NCBI GenBank assembly: GCA_903926605.1
Contig: CAIYJV010000315.1
Coordinates: 1-32,286 of the forward strand
Source: an uncultured Bacteroidota bacterium
GTDB lineage: Bacteria; Bacteroidota; Bacteroidia; Chitinophagales; Chitinophagaceae
Reading direction: 5' to 3'
Length of the DNA stretch: 32,286 nt
In this document: piece after piece, positions 30,492 to 32,286 of the stretch
Layout of the letters: every line of letters begins with the position of its first letter
How positions within the stretch are numbered: position 1 is the stretch's first letter
Made by a program: the position numbers and the translations under genes
Notes under the pieces: generated by a model
Databases searched by the model: none
Told to the model about the DNA's origin: nothing
What the model saw: only the letters and a program-made list of their open reading frames with translations

Positions 30492-32286
30492 TTATCGTAG
30501 TAGTGTTACATTACCTTGTTTGGTAAATACAGTACCAGTGCCATCGTTGGTTACGGCTTCCACGATCCAAATATATACGCCTACCGGCTGTGGAGCACCC
30601 TTGAAGTTACCGTTCCAGCCCTGATCTATGTTGGTAGTCTCAAATATCATCTCGCCCCAGCGGTTATAAATCCTGAAGTAGTTTAGCGTAGCCGATCCAT
30701 GCTTCAGAATCTTAAATTCCGTATTCACTCCGTTACCCGGTGTAAATGCGTTGGGAAGAGCCAACTGCGTGGTCGGATCCATGATCAGCGTGATGGAATC
30801 CTTTGTCGAGCAACCCCATTCCGTGATACCGTTCACATAGTACTTGATGGACATATCCGGCTGTGCAACCGGGTTCATGATCATTGAGTTCGTGAGCCCG
30901 AAAGTAGGATACCAGGTAAAATTCACGCAATTGCTTTGTGGCAGCAATGCATAATTCTCGCCTGAATAGATTGTTGCTGAATCGGGCAGGAATATAGTCG
31001 CCGCGGGGTGAATGTTCACGCTGAAGGTCAGCGTATCCCTACATCCATAAACGCTCGTTCCCACCACAGAGTACAACCCTGAAGTAATGGGCTTGATGAT
31101 CGGGGTCGGAGACAAACTGTCTGACAGATACAATACCGGACGCCAGTAGTAACTGGATGCACCTGATATCGTAACCCTTGCAGAATCACCGGGACAGAAG
31201 TCCTGTGGCAGTATGGGTGCGGTCAGGAAGTTGCCGGGATATACCGTGATCAGCGCAGAGTCAGCACCCTTACAACCGTTAGGCGTGGTCACCGTCGCTA
31301 CTACCTTCTGTGTCACTGTATCCACATACACTACGTTTTGCGTGTTAGCCACGTTCAGACTGGTAGCAGGTGTCCAGCTATAGCTGTAACTGCCATACCA
31401 GCCCGGTATTACGGAGGCCATCAAATGCATGGTATCGTATTCGCACATAGAGCGGTCGCCGCCCATAAATACTGTTGGGTTCGGTTCTACTGTTATCCTA
31501 AGCGTATCGCGCATCACGGGACACTTGCGGAAGTAGGCAGATACCACGTACAATGCTGAAGTATCTGCAGTAATAACAGGATTGATGATGTCTGATATTG
31601 GAATGCCTGCCGACGGTACCCATTGGTAACTGAACAGCGGATAAGGTACACCCATTACCGCAACCTGTCCGCCCAAACAAACGGTGGCTACCGTAGGCGT
31701 GATGGTAAACGAATTGGGGGTAACCAGCAGATTTACCACATCGCTCACAGAGCAATCCTTAGCCCTTGGGCTCACGATCACATTCCATGAGAATGTACCG
31801 GTAGCTGTTGGCAACAGGTATGGATTAGCGCTCGTTGAGTCGTGCACCCAAATATTCAGCGCGGGTGCAGTGGGAACCCAGTTAAAGGTATAGGTATTCG
31901 AATTGGGGAACCTGAGGTTCACCGTATCTGGCAGCGCCAAACAGGTAGTGTCGGTTACTGTGATCGGGTGCGCCAGCGTATCTACTTCTATGTAGAAATG
32001 ATGGTGCATATCCGGACAATGGGGTGAATAGCTCGCTGTTACGGTATAGGTTGTAGACACCGTGGGCGTCAGCACCGGATTGGGTATATTGTATATAGAT
32101 ACGCCTGAGGTAGGACTCCAGGTGTAACCAAATTCTGTGCTACCCGTTACGATCGCCTGTACCGACTTGCCGAGACAAATCACCGTATCATTGTTACCCA
32201 GTGTAAAATCATTGGGTGCAACATGCAGATTCACCACGTCGTTGATGCTACAACCAGGCGGGTTGGTGCCGGGGTAAACTGTAATA
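30492..32286 (-). CDS. Large adhesin-like protein, C-terminal part, T9SS type B (CHU_C) sorting domain
   Basis: The frame is open at the right edge of the window, so only the last about 598 residues are seen. It contains repeated immunoglobulin/PKD-like segments of about 80-95 residues with a common pattern (VCLGG or CPGDSA, YxWxPxxG, NPV or TP, SxxYxV, C....D....V), each ending in a Cys-containing strand. The last about 90 residues, from LPNAFTPGNGVNTEFKI to FTKQGNVTLLR, with RIYNRWGEMIFE and WNGNFKGAPQPVGVYIW, are the gliding-motility-associated/CHU_C type B sorting domain. Such proteins are large, secreted by T9SS and often involved in adhesion. The apparent GTG start at 32237 is not real, because the frame continues. 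Confidence 0.9.
   Translation of the reverse strand, partial: ITVYPGTNPPGCSINDVVNLHVAPNDFTLGNNDTVICLGKSVQAIVTGSTEFGYTWSPTSGVSIYNIPNPVLTPTVSTTYTVTASYSPHCPDMHHHFYIEVDTLAHPITVTDTTCLALPDTVNLRFPNSNTYTFNWVPTAPALNIWVHDSTSANPYLLPTATGTFSWNVIVSPRAKDCSVSDVVNLLVTPNSFTITPTVATVCLGGQVAVMGVPYPLFSYQWVPSAGIPISDIINPVITADTSALYVVSAYFRKCPVMRDTLRITVEPNPTVFMGGDRSMCEYDTMHLMASVIPGWYGSYSYSWTPATSLNVANTQNVVYVDTVTQKVVATVTTPNGCKGADSALITVYPGNFLTAPILPQDFCPGDSARVTISGASSYYWRPVLYLSDSLSPTPIIKPITSGLYSVVGTSVYGCRDTLTFSVNIHPAATIFLPDSATIYSGENYALLPQSNCVNFTWYPTFGLTNSMIMNPVAQPDMSIKYYVNGITEWGCSTKDSITLIMDPTTQLALPNAFTPGNGVNTEFKILKHGSATLNYFRIYNRWGEMIFETTNIDQGWNGNFKGAPQPVGVYIWIVEAVTNDGTGTVFTKQGNVTLLR

Noticed and set aside
32235-32237. GTG as a start codon for the type B sorting-domain protein
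   Set aside because: The frame continues without a stop to the window edge and the codons before it continue the repeat sequence.

Overview
The window looks like a chromosomal segment of a member of the Bacteroidota, most likely a Chitinophagaceae-like or related sphingobacterial lineage. The evidence is: secreted proteins with type IX secretion (T9SS) C-terminal domains of both type A (16987-19656) and type B/CHU_C (30492-window end); a coaBC - DUF4835/PorD-like - DUF4296 cluster; short Crp/Fnr regulators of the Bacteroidota type; a FISUMP-domain protein; absence of clear Shine-Dalgarno sequences; and several TAnnTTTG promoter -7 boxes. No rRNA, tRNA, CRISPR array or intact mobile element was seen.

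Layout. 1-578 is an AT-rich stretch with a gene relic (end of a winged-helix/Fic-type protein) and at most a weak ORF. 579-1280 is a secreted FISUMP protein on the minus strand. 1378-4401 is a methionine/threonine-branch unit: promoter, SAM-I riboswitch, intrinsic terminator, cystathionine gamma-synthase-like enzyme, homoserine dehydrogenase, terminator. 4402-4573 is a short unit ending in a strong terminator, possibly a small RNA or a 30-residue Cys-containing peptide. 4617-6789 has an acyl-CoA thioesterase, then gcvH, a VanZ-like membrane protein and a YihX-like HAD phosphatase. 7005-9227 has a PfkB-family kinase, a small membrane protein and a sugar nucleotidyltransferase. 9233-11533 has a MoxR/Mg-chelatase-type ATPase and a Crp/Fnr regulator on the minus strand.

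11795-16011 has an ACP phosphodiesterase-like gene and then a tight same-strand run: lipoprotein serine hydrolase, PaaI-type thioesterase, GNAT acetyltransferase, Crp/Fnr regulator, secreted SRPBCC protein. 16100-16237 is the orphan tail of a T9SS sorting domain. 16260-19656 has a secreted conserved protein of unknown function and a large BNR-repeat T9SS cargo protein. 19761-21861 has a third Crp/Fnr regulator, a DUF2892 membrane protein and, convergent with them, a DsbD/CcdA-type membrane protein that has lost both conserved redox cysteines. 21968-25362 has a TPR-sensor adenylate cyclase and 6-phosphofructokinase, both minus strand. 25461-29124 has a secreted TPR protein, coaBC, and two envelope proteins. 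29163-window end has an aspartate-type aminotransferase and the C-terminal part of a very large adhesin-like T9SS protein.

Most of the window is ordinary housekeeping and envelope biology. The best candidates for something new are the cysteine-less DsbD-like protein (20743-21861) beside a Crp/DUF2892 pair, the terminator-bounded small unit downstream of hom (4402-4573), and the conserved but uncharacterised secreted protein at 16260-16781. I did not find a convincing multi-gene defence or biosynthetic system. Many translation starts were set by choosing ATG codons downstream of recognisable promoter boxes, not the longest reading frame.
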